Shown piece by piece: positions 44,245-52,606 of a stretch of 64,000 bases of DNA (position 1 is its first letter; every line of letters starts with the position of its first letter). This DNA is from Brasilonema sp. CT11 (GTDB lineage: Bacteria > Cyanobacteriota > Cyanobacteriia > Cyanobacteriales > Nostocaceae), in assembly GCF_017982655.1 (NCBI RefSeq), contig NZ_JABXYX010000009.1, forward strand, positions 1-64,000, read 5' to 3'. Position numbers and translations under genes: made by a program. Below the pieces are notes generated by a model. It worked only from the letters and a program-made list of their open reading frames with translations. It had not been told where the DNA came from and did not search any database.

Positions 44245-44859
44245 ATGAAACTTTTCAAAATCGCTCTTGTTATCGCTGTGATGTTGGTTAACTTAACTTT
44301 GGCTCAGCCTTCTTGGGCAGATAGGCCCAAATTCAGCAAAAACCCTGATTACATAGAAGTGACAAAGACTCTTGATAAATTGCAGAAAAATGCAGAAGGT
44401 GCAATCCCTGAAGATGTGCAACGCCAAATTGATGAATTACAGTTTCAAAAAGCAGCTATCGAGTCAGGAATTACTTGGGGACAGTGCCGTAATGAAACTG
44501 GTGAAACTTTAGCAATTTATGGTCCTTTGGGTGAAAAGTCCAAGTCTTCCTACGACAATCAACTTTACTTTTTAGGAAATGGTCAAACCACGCCAGAAGG
44601 ATGGGATTGTCAGGGTATTTATTTACCAAGTGATATCAAAGTAGCAGGACTGGACAATACTGGTGCTACAGCTGTCCAAATCACAGATGGTACACAACTT
44701 GTAGTGAAGAAAAATTCCGAAACTTCTGAATGGGAGTTCAATGTTCCATCTGCCAAAGTCGTTACTTCTGACAAAATGAACTGGTTTATTCCGAATGTAT
44801 CGCAGGCTTTTGTTGATTCCCGCATTCCCAGCACACTCACTAGTGCTGAGAATGATTAA
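44245..44859 (+). CDS. Secreted protein of unknown function, paralogue of 42505-43242
   Basis: 204 aa, ATG 44245 preceded by a strong AAGGAG at 44230. Signal peptide about 1-25 (LVIAVMLVNLTLAQPSWA). Shared with the neighbour: QIDELQFQKA, CRNETGETLAIY (81-92), LYFLGNGQTTPEGWDCQGIYLPSD (107-130, two Cys), VQITDGTQLVVKKN. The repeats found in the neighbour are absent. The two genes are on opposite strands with starts about 1 kb apart (divergent). Duplicate pair of unknown function. Confidence 0.72.
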   Translation: MKLFKIALVIAVMLVNLTLAQPSWADRPKFSKNPDYIEVTKTLDKLQKNAEGAIPEDVQRQIDELQFQKAAIESGITWGQCRNETGETLAIYGPLGEKSKSSYDNQLYFLGNGQTTPEGWDCQGIYLPSDIKVAGLDNTGATAVQITDGTQLVVKKNSETSEWEFNVPSAKVVTSDKMNWFIPNVSQAFVDSRIPSTLTSAEND

Positions 44860-45234
44860 ATTAAAATCGTGACATGGTTTGTCAACGAGTGAGATTTTTC
44901 GGTAACCAATAGCAGAGGGCTATCAAGAATTTTTTAAGTTCTAAATTCCGCCTTCTGCCTTCCTCAAAAAATTTCTTGATTCACTAAATTATAGCTTGGG
45001 CTTGCAACTACTGAAGAAACACTGATGTTAGAACAGTTAACTGAAACCTTAAGTACAAACTTTTCTCCAAATACATTTGGAATTTTAGTGGTACTCGTTA
45101 TCGTCAAAAACCATCACTGAAGTTGGGGTTGATAAATTTGATCCAACCCCTCATCCCAGGACAAAATTTAGGAAACTACCTTATTTTTTCTATAAAGCTT
45201 AATTTCTCGCTCTTTAGTTGCCAAAATGGGGAAT
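44860..45234. other. Intergenic gap with one possible micro-ORF
   Basis: Besides AT-rich sequence, a 31-codon frame ATG 45025-45120 codes MLEQLTETLSTNFSPNT then FGILVVLVIVKNHH, with one hydrophobic stretch. There is no clear ribosome site. I list it only as a possible membrane micropeptide. Confidence 0.3.
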
Positions 45235-45543
45235 TCAAAATCCTGGCATGATTGTATTGGTGGGAGATGAAGAGCTTTGCTGGAGTGCCTGACGCGCCAA
45301 GTTCATGCAACTACCACAGTTGCAGCCATACTTCGCCTGGGCATACTGTTTAACTATGGCTTCAGAGATATTGGATGTTTGAGGGAATTCTTGCTGTGAA
45401 GAGCTACTGGTGCTAGTCACACCTGAACGGGGTGCTATTTCATCTTGAATTTTCTTTGGAATAGCTTGAGCTGGGTGAGCAGCAATAAGTACTGCAGCAA
45501 GAGAGCCAGAGCAGCCGAGTAGTGTTAAAACTTTAGTATTCAT
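45235..45543 (-). CDS. Small secreted protein with C-terminal GCxCxxC motif
   Basis: 102 aa from ATG 45543 (MNTKVLTLLGCSGS); frame open 18 codons upstream. Signal peptide about 1-27 (LAAVLIAAHPAQA). Then a Ser-rich spacer and the end motif AQAKYGCNCGSCMNLARQAL. The three Cys in CNCGSC could bind a metal. It is paralogous to 46171-46536 (GCDCPGCRASALQML). A Mn/Zn-type ABC transporter is the next unit beyond that gene, which supports but does not prove a metal link. Confidence 0.6.
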   Translation of the reverse strand: MNTKVLTLLGCSGSLAAVLIAAHPAQAIPKKIQDEIAPRSGVTSTSSSSQQEFPQTSNISEAIVKQYAQAKYGCNCGSCMNLARQALQQSSSSPTNTIMPGF

Positions 45544-46125
45544 GATGATCTCGCGGTAGTGTGGAAACTCTGTGTCAAAAGACCAGAGAGGAAACACGAC
45601 ACGGCGTTATTTTTAGCCGTTTAAGTATCTGTGGAGCCATTACCGCCTTGGGGTTACCCGGAACCGTGTTGTTTTGCATTCAACTTTCGTTCGGGCAGTT
45701 ACGAACTGATACCTTTGAACCCTGTACGCATAACGGTTTTGCTCAAAAGAGCCTTCCCGAGGGGGAGTAAAGTTAGCCTTGACAACGTTATTGACCGGTA
45801 CCCTTACGGGTTCGGCACTTCCTTCAACGGGGGGAACCCCCGCAACGGAGTGCCTCACTTTATCGAGAACACTGGCTTAACCCTATAAACCTGTTTAATC
45901 CTCAATTTCTAGAGCTACAGACTGGCTTCGCATCCATAGGTAGGAACCTAAACACTTATCAATAACGGAGTACACGAGGTACTTAGTCGGGTCAACTAAT
46001 CCTAAAAGTTTGAGGCTAGAAGCCCCTAGCCTTTAGGCAGGGGTGTTGACGGTGCATAATTTTAATTCAATGTAGCTAGTATAACGAAACTTTTTGGGAT
46101 CAGTACTAAGATGTATCTGTGAATA
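45544..46125. repeat. Repeat block with IS605-type right-end relic
   Basis: 45560-45890 is another GC-rich palindrome block (pieces such as TCAACGGGGGGAACCCC). At about 46010-46051 GAGGCTAGAAGCCCCTAGCC...GGCAGGGGTGTTGACGG forms overlapping hairpins (GGCTAG/CTAGCC; CCCCT/AGGGG) as found at right ends of IS200/IS605-type elements. No tnpB remains. Confidence 0.55.
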
Positions 46126-46170
46126 ATGCTAAACTCCAACCTTAGTACGCCTCAAAGTGAGATTTCCGTG

Positions 46171-46536
46171 ATGAATAAAATAATGCTGGCACTGCTTGGC
46201 GGCTCTTATGTTTTATCCAGCTTAGTTTTGATAAGTCATGCTGCTGTCGCAGAAGATTTACCTTCTGTACCAAAAACCACTAACACACCACAGTACCAAC
46301 ACAACACTCAATCTAACCCTCAAGTGGCTGGTACTGTTGCTTTGCCAACAAACAGTCGGGCGACACAAACTACCCAAACTCATACTTTGCAAGTAAATCC
46401 TCGCGTGTATTCTCTTGATCCCAGTAGCGAAACAGTTGGGAATGTAGCGAGTGCCCAATTGGGTTGTGATTGCCCTGGTTGTCGTGCTTCGGCGCTTCAA
46501 ATGTTGCAAAGTGGTAAGCTAACTCTTCCGCAATAG
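46171..46536 (+). CDS. Small secreted protein with C-terminal GCxCxxC motif (second copy)
   Basis: 121 aa from ATG 46171 (MNKIMLALLGGSYVLSS); an ATG at 46126 is in frame but its extra codons look non-coding. Signal peptide about 1-26 (LVLISHAAVA). Low-complexity Thr/Gln/Asn-rich middle, then AQLGCDCPGCRASALQML at the end. The last 18 residues match those of 45235-45543 in Cys spacing and the following Ala/Leu pattern, while the middle does not. Probably exported metal- or ligand-binding tags. Function not known. Confidence 0.6.
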   Translation: MNKIMLALLGGSYVLSSLVLISHAAVAEDLPSVPKTTNTPQYQHNTQSNPQVAGTVALPTNSRATQTTQTHTLQVNPRVYSLDPSSETVGNVASAQLGCDCPGCRASALQMLQSGKLTLPQ

Positions 46537-46663
46537 GACTTTAACAGTTATCAGTTTGAAGAAGAATTCAGAATACAGAATTCAGAAGGAAGAAATAAAC
46601 AATTGCGACTTCTGGCTTCTGACTCCTGACTCCTGACTCCTTCACTGTTAACTGCTAGTATAG

Positions 46664-47542
46664 TCATCTATCTCGCCTGAACCTGTTAAAAATGCTCAGT
46701 GAATGAGCTGCTAAATCCGGTCGGGTGAGGATACCACCAGATGGGCTAAAAAAGAGCGCCAGCAAAAACAGCATGGATGAAACCAGCACAATCGCAGGTC
46801 CAGAGGGTATATTGCGGTAATAGCTAATGTAGACCCCCGTTATGCTGGCGATCGCACCAATCAATGCTCCTGTTGCCATCATCTGATGCAGTTCTTTAAC
46901 TAAAAGATAAGCGGTGAGGGCAGGTCCTACTAGCAGCGAAATCACGAGGATAACACCGACTGCTTGCATACTAGCAATAATCGTCAGGGTCGTTGCCGCC
47001 ATAAAGCCGAAGTGAATGGCATTGACGGGCAAACCAGTTGCCTGGGCACCTGTACGGTCGAAAGTATAAAATAACAATTCTTTGTAAAACAGCTTAGTTG
47101 CACTCAGAATGAGCAAGGTAATAATGAGTGTCCGGTAAATATCATTAGAGGTAACGCCAAGAATATCTCCAAATAAAAAACTATCTAGATCTATCTTATT
47201 TTTCAAAACTGTAATTAGTGTCACTCCCAACGCAAAGAAGCTGGAAAATGTCAGTGCCATTGCTGCATCTACCTTGACGCGAGATTGCGAGCGAATCCAG
47301 GCAATTAAAAATGTACTCATAATCCCGGATACAAAAGCCCCAATCAAAATATCAATTCCCAAGAAAAAGGAAATTGAAAGTCCAGGCAGTACACAGTGAG
47401 CAATCACATCTCCTAGTAATGCCATGCGTTGGACAATTAAATAACTACCAACAACAGGACAGAGAATACCAACCAGAATGCCAATCACCAGCGCATTCCG
47501 CATAAATTCATAACTTAGGGGTTCCAGCAGCAAGCTCAACAT
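46664..47542 (-). CDS. mntB: Metal ABC transporter permease (Mn type, ZnuB/MntB family)
   Basis: 292 aa, about nine membrane segments in the ABC-3 family: MRNALVIGILVGILCPVVGS, AHCVLPGLSISFFLGID, VGVILVISLLVGPALTAYLL, and SYYRNIPSGPAIVLVSS. The pattern fits Mn/Zn/Fe-chelate permeases. It follows the ATPase gene at 47610 by about 67 nt on the same strand, an operon. The binding-protein gene with Mn-type ligands is divergent, so Mn is the best guess. Zn cannot be excluded. Confidence 0.82.
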   Translation of the reverse strand: MLSLLLEPLSYEFMRNALVIGILVGILCPVVGSYLIVQRMALLGDVIAHCVLPGLSISFFLGIDILIGAFVSGIMSTFLIAWIRSQSRVKVDAAMALTFSSFFALGVTLITVLKNKIDLDSFLFGDILGVTSNDIYRTLIITLLILSATKLFYKELLFYTFDRTGAQATGLPVNAIHFGFMAATTLTIIASMQAVGVILVISLLVGPALTAYLLVKELHQMMATGALIGAIASITGVYISYYRNIPSGPAIVLVSSMLFLLALFFSPSGGILTRPDLAAHSLSIFNRFRRDR

Positions 47543-47609
47543 GGAGAGTAAAAAGTTATTAGTTATTAGTCGTTATATTATTGGGATTTGAGGATCAACT
47601 TTTGACCAA

Positions 47610-48356
47610 TTAACAAAACAATGATGAATCCCAATCTTGATATAAGGGATTCTGCAAGCTTGTGCCATACGCTCGATGCAAATTCTCTGGAGTCATCACC
47701 TGTTGTGGTGAACCATCAGCAATCAAGCATTTATTCAATAAGAGTAATCGGTCTAATCGGTGCAATGCCTGTCCCCATTCATGGCTACTCACCAGTAAGA
47801 TTTTGCCAAGCGATCGCAACTCTGAAAACACATCAAAAATAATCGCTTCAGTCTTCTTATCCACTCCCGTAAATGGCTCATCAAACAGCAGAATTTCTGC
47901 TTGTTGCGCCAAAGCACGCGCTAAGAATACTCGCTGTTGCTGTCCACCGGATAGCTCACCAATACGACGATGTTTGAGCGCAAGCATTTCGACTTGCTCT
48001 AATGCTGATGTTACAATTTCTCTTGCCGCTTTCCCTGGACTACGAAACCAGCCAATCTGCCGTGTACGTGCCATCATGACTACATTCCAGACGGTGATGG
48101 GATAGTCCCAGTCTATTTGCGATCGCTGCGGTACATACGCGACTTTTTGTAGCTGTTGATGCAGTGGAGTCCGACAATACTGCACACTTCCACTGACTTT
48201 TGGAACTAAGCCCAGCATTGCTTTCATCATCGTGCTTTTACCCGCACCATTGGGACCAATAATCCCCACGACTTGGCTGTGGCTAATTTGAAAGCTCACA
48301 GGCTCTAAACCACTGACACCTCGATAATTAACAGCTAGGCGCTGAACCTCTAACAT
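47610..48356 (-). CDS. mntA: Metal ABC transporter ATP-binding protein (MntA/ZnuC family)
   Basis: 248 aa ABC ATPase. Walker A IGPNGAGKSTMM, Q-loop VAYVPQRSQIDWDYP, signature LSGGQQQRVFLARAL, Walker B EILLFDEPFTGVD. The NWDYPITV-like Q-loop neighbourhood (SQIDWDYPIT) is typical of Mn/Zn/Fe metal-type ATPases. It starts at ATG 48356, 83 nt from the divergent binding-protein gene. Confidence 0.85.
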   Translation of the reverse strand: MLEVQRLAVNYRGVSGLEPVSFQISHSQVVGIIGPNGAGKSTMMKAMLGLVPKVSGSVQYCRTPLHQQLQKVAYVPQRSQIDWDYPITVWNVVMMARTRQIGWFRSPGKAAREIVTSALEQVEMLALKHRRIGELSGGQQQRVFLARALAQQAEILLFDEPFTGVDKKTEAIIFDVFSELRSLGKILLVSSHEWGQALHRLDRLLLLNKCLIADGSPQQVMTPENLHRAYGTSLQNPLYQDWDSSLFC

Positions 48357-48384
48357 ATAATTTTTTTATTTTTTTAAATAGAAC

Positions 48385-48414
48385 GATAATCATTTTAAAC
48401 TAGATTTCATTATC
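48385..48414. promoter_or_regulatory. Possible metalloregulator site in the divergent metal-transporter promoter
   Basis: GATAATCATT at 48385-48394 resembles one half of a Fur/Zur-type site, and GATAAT (48385-48390) is matched by ATTATC at 48409-48414 with 18 nt between. Both transporter units start from this 83-bp region. Neither spacing nor sequence is enough to choose between Fur, Zur or an unrelated factor. Confidence 0.35.
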
Positions 48415-48439
48415 AAATTCTAGAGCAAATAAAAAAATC

Positions 48440-49459
48440 ATGTATATTCCGCAGCGTCAATTTTGGAAATCAGCAGTCCTTGCTTTAAGTATGGGATTGT
48501 TAGCAAGTTGCAGTTCTTCTCCATCCACCAGTCAAAACAATCAAACCAGCCCAACAGCACCAGATGCCAGTTCTACGCAAGTTTCTTCCACTACGACCGC
48601 TGGTAAAGGTCTAAAAGTTGTAGCAACCAATACAGTTTTGTGTGACATGGCTCAGCAAGTTGCAGCGAGTACGATTGATTTGACTTGCTTGATTAAGCCA
48701 GGAGCAGATCCCCACGTTTACCAACCAACCCCAGAAGACCGTAAGGCAATTGAAGATGGCAAGCTAATTTTATACGGCGGTTACAACTTTGAACCGAGTC
48801 TGATCAAGTTGATTCAATCTACCTCTAATAAAGCTCCCAAACTTGCGGTTGATGAAATCGCTGTCCCCACTCCCCAGAAATTTGAGGAAGATGGTAAGAC
48901 GGTTGTTGATCCTCACGTTTGGCACAATGCTCAAAATGGGATTGCTATGGTGAAAACTATTCAAGAAAGTTTCGCCAAGGTTGCTCCGGAAAATGCTTCA
49001 CTTTACCAGAAAAATGCCCAAGCTATCACTACCCAATTAGGACAAATCGATACTTGGATCAAATCAGAGGTTGCGACTATTCCTCAGCAATCCCGCAAGC
49101 TGGTGACAACTCATGATGCTTTGGGATACTACTCCAAGGCGTATAATATCCCTGTTGAAGGAGCTTTAGAAGGTATCTCTACAGAAGAGAAACCCACAGC
49201 GGCTAGGGTCAAAGAATTGGTGAAAAAAATTAAAGACAGCAAAGTACCTACGATTTTTGCTGAGTTAAGCATCAATCCTAAGTTGATTTCAACAGTGGCA
49301 AAAGAAGCTAACGTGAAAGTTGCACAACAAGAACTCTTTGCTGATGGATTAGGCGAGAAAGGCAGTCAGGGTGACACGTATCAAAAAACGTTAATTTCCA
49401 ATACAAAAACGATTGTGGAAGGACTGGGAGGCAAATACACGCCTTTTCAAGCAAATTGA
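48440..49459 (+). CDS. mntC: Metal ABC transporter substrate-binding lipoprotein, Mn type (MntC-like)
   Basis: 339 aa. Lipobox SMGLLASCSSS (Cys about residue 23), then a Ser/Thr linker and the cluster A-I (ZnuA/PsaA) fold. Likely metal ligands: His in DPHVYQPTP, His in DPHVWHNAQ, Glu in ALEGISTEEKP, and Asp in LFADGLGEKG. His-His-Glu-Asp is the Mn/Fe-type set, and there is no His-rich loop of zinc ZnuA. Divergent from mntA-mntB. Start ATG 48440. Confidence 0.85.
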   Translation: MYIPQRQFWKSAVLALSMGLLASCSSSPSTSQNNQTSPTAPDASSTQVSSTTTAGKGLKVVATNTVLCDMAQQVAASTIDLTCLIKPGADPHVYQPTPEDRKAIEDGKLILYGGYNFEPSLIKLIQSTSNKAPKLAVDEIAVPTPQKFEEDGKTVVDPHVWHNAQNGIAMVKTIQESFAKVAPENASLYQKNAQAITTQLGQIDTWIKSEVATIPQQSRKLVTTHDALGYYSKAYNIPVEGALEGISTEEKPTAARVKELVKKIKDSKVPTIFAELSINPKLISTVAKEANVKVAQQELFADGLGEKGSQGDTYQKTLISNTKTIVEGLGGKYTPFQAN

Positions 49460-49470
49460 CACTCTGCTGT

Positions 49471-49990
49471 CTAAAGACACGCAGATTCTTGCTTCACGGG
49501 GATTCCAATGAATTTACCCTCAGCAAGCATCTTGACCGTGTGCCCCACGGCTGCAAGTCCGCGTATCGCGACTACTTGAGCGGCTGCGACATCTCTATCG
49601 GTTGTATAGCCGCAATCTGAACAAACATGAGGAGCCACTGCGTTGCGGAGCCAGCGCCGTGGGCGGGTTTCCCGACTTGAGGCGTCTGGCGTTGGGGTTC
49701 CCCCCGTTGAAGCAAGTGGCGTTACGTTGTGAAAGCTCTTTTTTTCCTGTCTCGGTTCCACAGCTTGGGCAAATCTGACTTGTTTTACGGCTGTCCACTT
49801 TTTGAAAGTACACGTCACGCTTAAAGCAAGTTTGCTCAAGAATATTGAAAAATTGCCCAAATCCTGCATCCAGACAATGCTTACCCAGCATTCCACGAGA
49901 TAAACCTAAAAGATTCAAATCTTCAACAAACACCATTCCAGTGTCATTACAGATTTGATGAGACAGCTTTCTATGAAAGTCTTTCTCAAA
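49471..49990 (-). pseudogene. TnpB relic split by a ~95-bp palindromic insertion in its zinc ribbon
   Basis: Two reading frames must be joined. Before the insertion: KDFHRKLSHQICNDTGMVFVEDLN (RuvC-II Glu) and GKHCLDAGFGQF, CPSCGTETGKKELSQR (first Cys pair). After it: HVCSDCGYTTDRDVAAAQVVA (second Cys pair and RuvC-III Asp), then a GLAAVGHTVKMLAEGK tail. The two halves are in different frames around about 49630-49723, where a GC-rich palindrome is inserted between KELSQR and HVCSDC. N-terminal half of the protein is missing. Confidence 0.88.
49630..49723. repeat. Palindromic dispersed element inserted in tnpB
   Basis: The segment between the two tnpB halves, about 94 bp, has nested inverted repeats (GCCAC ... 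GTGGC arms, inner GCCAG ... CTGGC), and shares GGGGTTCCCCCCGTTGAA with the block near 45820-45840 in inverted orientation. Confidence 0.8.
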
Positions 49991-50488
49991 TTATATTTTT
50001 TTAACAAGAAGAACGAAGGTGTCAGTCGCCAGAATTCAGAATTGAATTCTGTGCGACTGGCGGACTCGTCTTGGGGTTTAAATAACGACAGTTAACACGG
50101 GAGCCAGTACTGTTCGCGCAGCGTGGCACTTTGTGCCATAGTCCTTGTTTCCCGACAGAGGTATCTGGCGTTGTCTACAATTGGTTTGGTGCTGCACCGA
50201 TCCAGTTGATTCTGACTCCTGACTTCTTCTTCAATATCAAGTTAATTGCTGTATAGTAAAACTTTAGCTTTGTGACTTGGTTATAGCTATTTTTCCTAAC
50301 TTTAAGGATCAAAAAGCAAATTTGTAAAAAAACAATGACTGGCTTTGTATTGCATTGGTTTATAATACTATCAGTTCTGTTACGTACTTCGTAAATTGTA
50401 AAGTTAAATATTTTAAAATCAGCGTATAAACGCTGAACTGAAATAACAAATATTGATACCATCACACTCAAGTAATTTTGTGATATCA
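49991..50488. other. Intergenic region with a large hairpin before sphR
   Basis: CAGTCGC-CAGAATTCA (from 50023) pairs with TGAATTCTG-TGCGACTG (to 50059) with one bulge. It may be part of the right end of the decayed IS605 element. A second palindrome-rich bit lies near 50110-50170. The rest is AT-rich, with no gene. Confidence 0.5.
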
Positions 50489-51241
50489 ATGTATACCAGC
50501 GAATCGACCAAGTATCCCCACACAGCAGAAATCGGACAAAGAAGCCGCATTCTGGTAGTAGAAGATGAAGAGCTTATCCGGGAAATGCTTGTTCTAGCTT
50601 TGGAAGAGGAAGGTTATGGAGTGGTAAGTGCCACTGATGGGCGGGTGGCTGTAGAATACCTGAAAAGTTATGAACTCAATTCACCAGAGCTTTCCTTTGA
50701 CCTGGTGATTCTTGATTTGATGCTGCCTCACATTAACGGATTAGACATCTGCCGCTTGATCCGATTTCAAGGAAACCCAGTTCCAATTTTAATGCTAAGT
50801 GCTAAAGGAAGTGAAACAGACCGTGTTCTGGGGCTGGAGGTAGGAGCAGATGACTACTTAACCAAACCTTTTAGTATGCGGGAGTTAGTGGCTCGTTGTC
50901 GTGCTTTGCTCCGTCGCCAACGCTTGAGCTGTTTGCCTCAGCTACCAGTTCTTCAGTATAAAGATGTGACTTTGTATCCCCAAGAATGTCGGGTGTTGGT
51001 TCGCTCTCAAGAGGTGAATTTGTCACCAAAGGAATTCCGGCTGCTGGAATTGTTTATGAGCTACGCCCGTAGGGTGTGGTCGCGCGAGCAATTGCTAGAC
51101 CAGGTTTGGGGACCAGATTTTGTTGGAGACAGCAAAACTGTGGACGTGCATATTCGCTGGCTACGCGAAAAACTAGAGATAGACCCCAGTCGTCCAGAAT
51201 ATGTTGTGACTGTACGAGGTTTTGGCTATCGATTTGGATAG
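50489..51241 (+). CDS. sphR: Response regulator of the OmpR/PhoB type (SphR-like)
   Basis: 250 aa from ATG 50489; a TTG 12 codons upstream is less likely. Receiver about 20-140: VVEDEELIREML (acidic pocket), VILDLMLPHINGLD (phosphoacceptor Asp), MLSAKG (Ser/Thr) and DYLTKPFSMRELVA (Lys). OmpR-type winged helix about 160-250: NLSPKEFRLLELFMSY, VWSREQLLDQVWG, TVDVHIRWLREKLE. It is followed by its kinase and by phoU, the layout of the Pho system of cyanobacteria. Regulates phosphate-starvation genes. Confidence 0.82.
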   Translation: MYTSESTKYPHTAEIGQRSRILVVEDEELIREMLVLALEEEGYGVVSATDGRVAVEYLKSYELNSPELSFDLVILDLMLPHINGLDICRLIRFQGNPVPILMLSAKGSETDRVLGLEVGADDYLTKPFSMRELVARCRALLRRQRLSCLPQLPVLQYKDVTLYPQECRVLVRSQEVNLSPKEFRLLELFMSYARRVWSREQLLDQVWGPDFVGDSKTVDVHIRWLREKLEIDPSRPEYVVTVRGFGYRFG

Positions 51242-51282
51242 TTGTTAGTTTTTAGTTGTCAGAGAACAACTAACAACTAGCA

Positions 51283-52596
51283 ATGCTGATACTAGGATTT
51301 TTACTGGGTTTAGCGGTAGGCGCAATTTTTTGGGTGTGGCAACAGGTTCAACTGAACCGTTACCTAGAGAAAGTTTTGCGACCGTTAACTGCCCATTCTT
51401 CTGACGTGGCGCTGCTGATTCCTGACTTGCGCCACGGAATTAGATTATTTGTCCAGCAACGCCAACAATTGCAGCAGTTGCTTCAAACATACGAAGACCT
51501 GCTAGAGTTCGCACCAGTGGGGTATTTGCAGGTTGACGAAGAAAATCAACTGCTTTGGTGTAACGAACAGGCACGAAAAATGTTGTATCTGCAAAGATGG
51601 CAACCTGGACAAGTGCGCTTGTTGTTAGAGTTAATAAGATCCTACGAACTTGACCAATTAATTGGACAAACGCGCGATCGCCAAAAGTCACAGGTCAAAG
51701 AGTGGGTATTTCATCCTTCTTGCGAAGATGTGACAGCTATGTCGGAGGTGAAATCTCTTATGTTACAAGCAACAAGCTTACCCTTGCCCAAGGGGCAAGT
51801 AGGAGTCTTTATAGAAAACCATCAGCCAGTGGTGGATATAAACAAAGCACGTGAGCGTGCTTTTTCTGACCTAGCACACGAACTGAGAACTCCACTCACC
51901 TCAATACGTCTGGTTGTCGAAACATTACAAGACCGCGTGAAACCACCTTTGGATCGTTGGGTTAACCGCCTTTTGCAGGAGGTTGACAGATTGATTCACT
52001 TAGTGCAAAGTTGGCTAGATTTGACTCAACTAGAAACTAACCCTACCATTGAATTGCATTGCCAATCAGTGGAAGTGCGATCGCTAATTTTGTCTGTCTG
52101 GGAGACTTTAACACCTCTAGCACAGCAACACCAGATTGAAATCACCTATTCTGGTCCAGAAAGTGCCTTGATTAACGCCGATGAGTCTCGCATTTACCAG
52201 GTGTTTCTCAATCTGCTGGATAATAGTATCAAATACAGCTCACCAAATACAACCATTGTCATTGAAGCAAAAATCGTTTCCGAACACAACAACCAAGAAC
52301 CAGTACTACAAATCAACATTATTGACTCCGGTACGGGTTTTTCTCAAGCAGATTTACCTCATGTATTTGAGAGATTTTATCGAGGGGATCAATCACGCTC
52401 TCGTATAACAAGCTCAGAAAGTCATTCGACTACGGCAATTGTTGGTAGTGGTTTGGGTTTGGCAATTGTCCGGCAAATTGTTCTTGCCCACGGCGGTTGC
52501 ATAAAAGCCATGAATCATCCTCATACTGGAGGAGCATGGTTACAAGTTGAACTCCCTGGCGTCGTGGCAATTTCTTCGAGCCAAGATTATATTTGA
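51283..52596 (+). CDS. sphS: Phosphate-sensing histidine kinase (SphS/PhoR-like)
   Basis: 437 aa. One N-terminal membrane segment (LILGFLLGLAVGAIFWVW), PAS-like domain (FAPVGYLQVDEENQLLWCNEQARKM quoted in part), HisKA AFSDLAHELRTPLTSI (His), N-box VFLNLLDNSIKYSS, G1 DSGTGFSQADLPHVFERFY and G2 SGLGLAIVRQIVLAHGG. No periplasmic sensing domain, like PhoR types that sense through PhoU/Pst. 41 nt after sphR and 10 nt before phoU. Confidence 0.85.
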   Translation: MLILGFLLGLAVGAIFWVWQQVQLNRYLEKVLRPLTAHSSDVALLIPDLRHGIRLFVQQRQQLQQLLQTYEDLLEFAPVGYLQVDEENQLLWCNEQARKMLYLQRWQPGQVRLLLELIRSYELDQLIGQTRDRQKSQVKEWVFHPSCEDVTAMSEVKSLMLQATSLPLPKGQVGVFIENHQPVVDINKARERAFSDLAHELRTPLTSIRLVVETLQDRVKPPLDRWVNRLLQEVDRLIHLVQSWLDLTQLETNPTIELHCQSVEVRSLILSVWETLTPLAQQHQIEITYSGPESALINADESRIYQVFLNLLDNSIKYSSPNTTIVIEAKIVSEHNNQEPVLQINIIDSGTGFSQADLPHVFERFYRGDQSRSRITSSESHSTTAIVGSGLGLAIVRQIVLAHGGCIKAMNHPHTGGAWLQVELPGVVAISSSQDYI

Positions 52597-52606
52597 GAAT
52601 ATCTTC

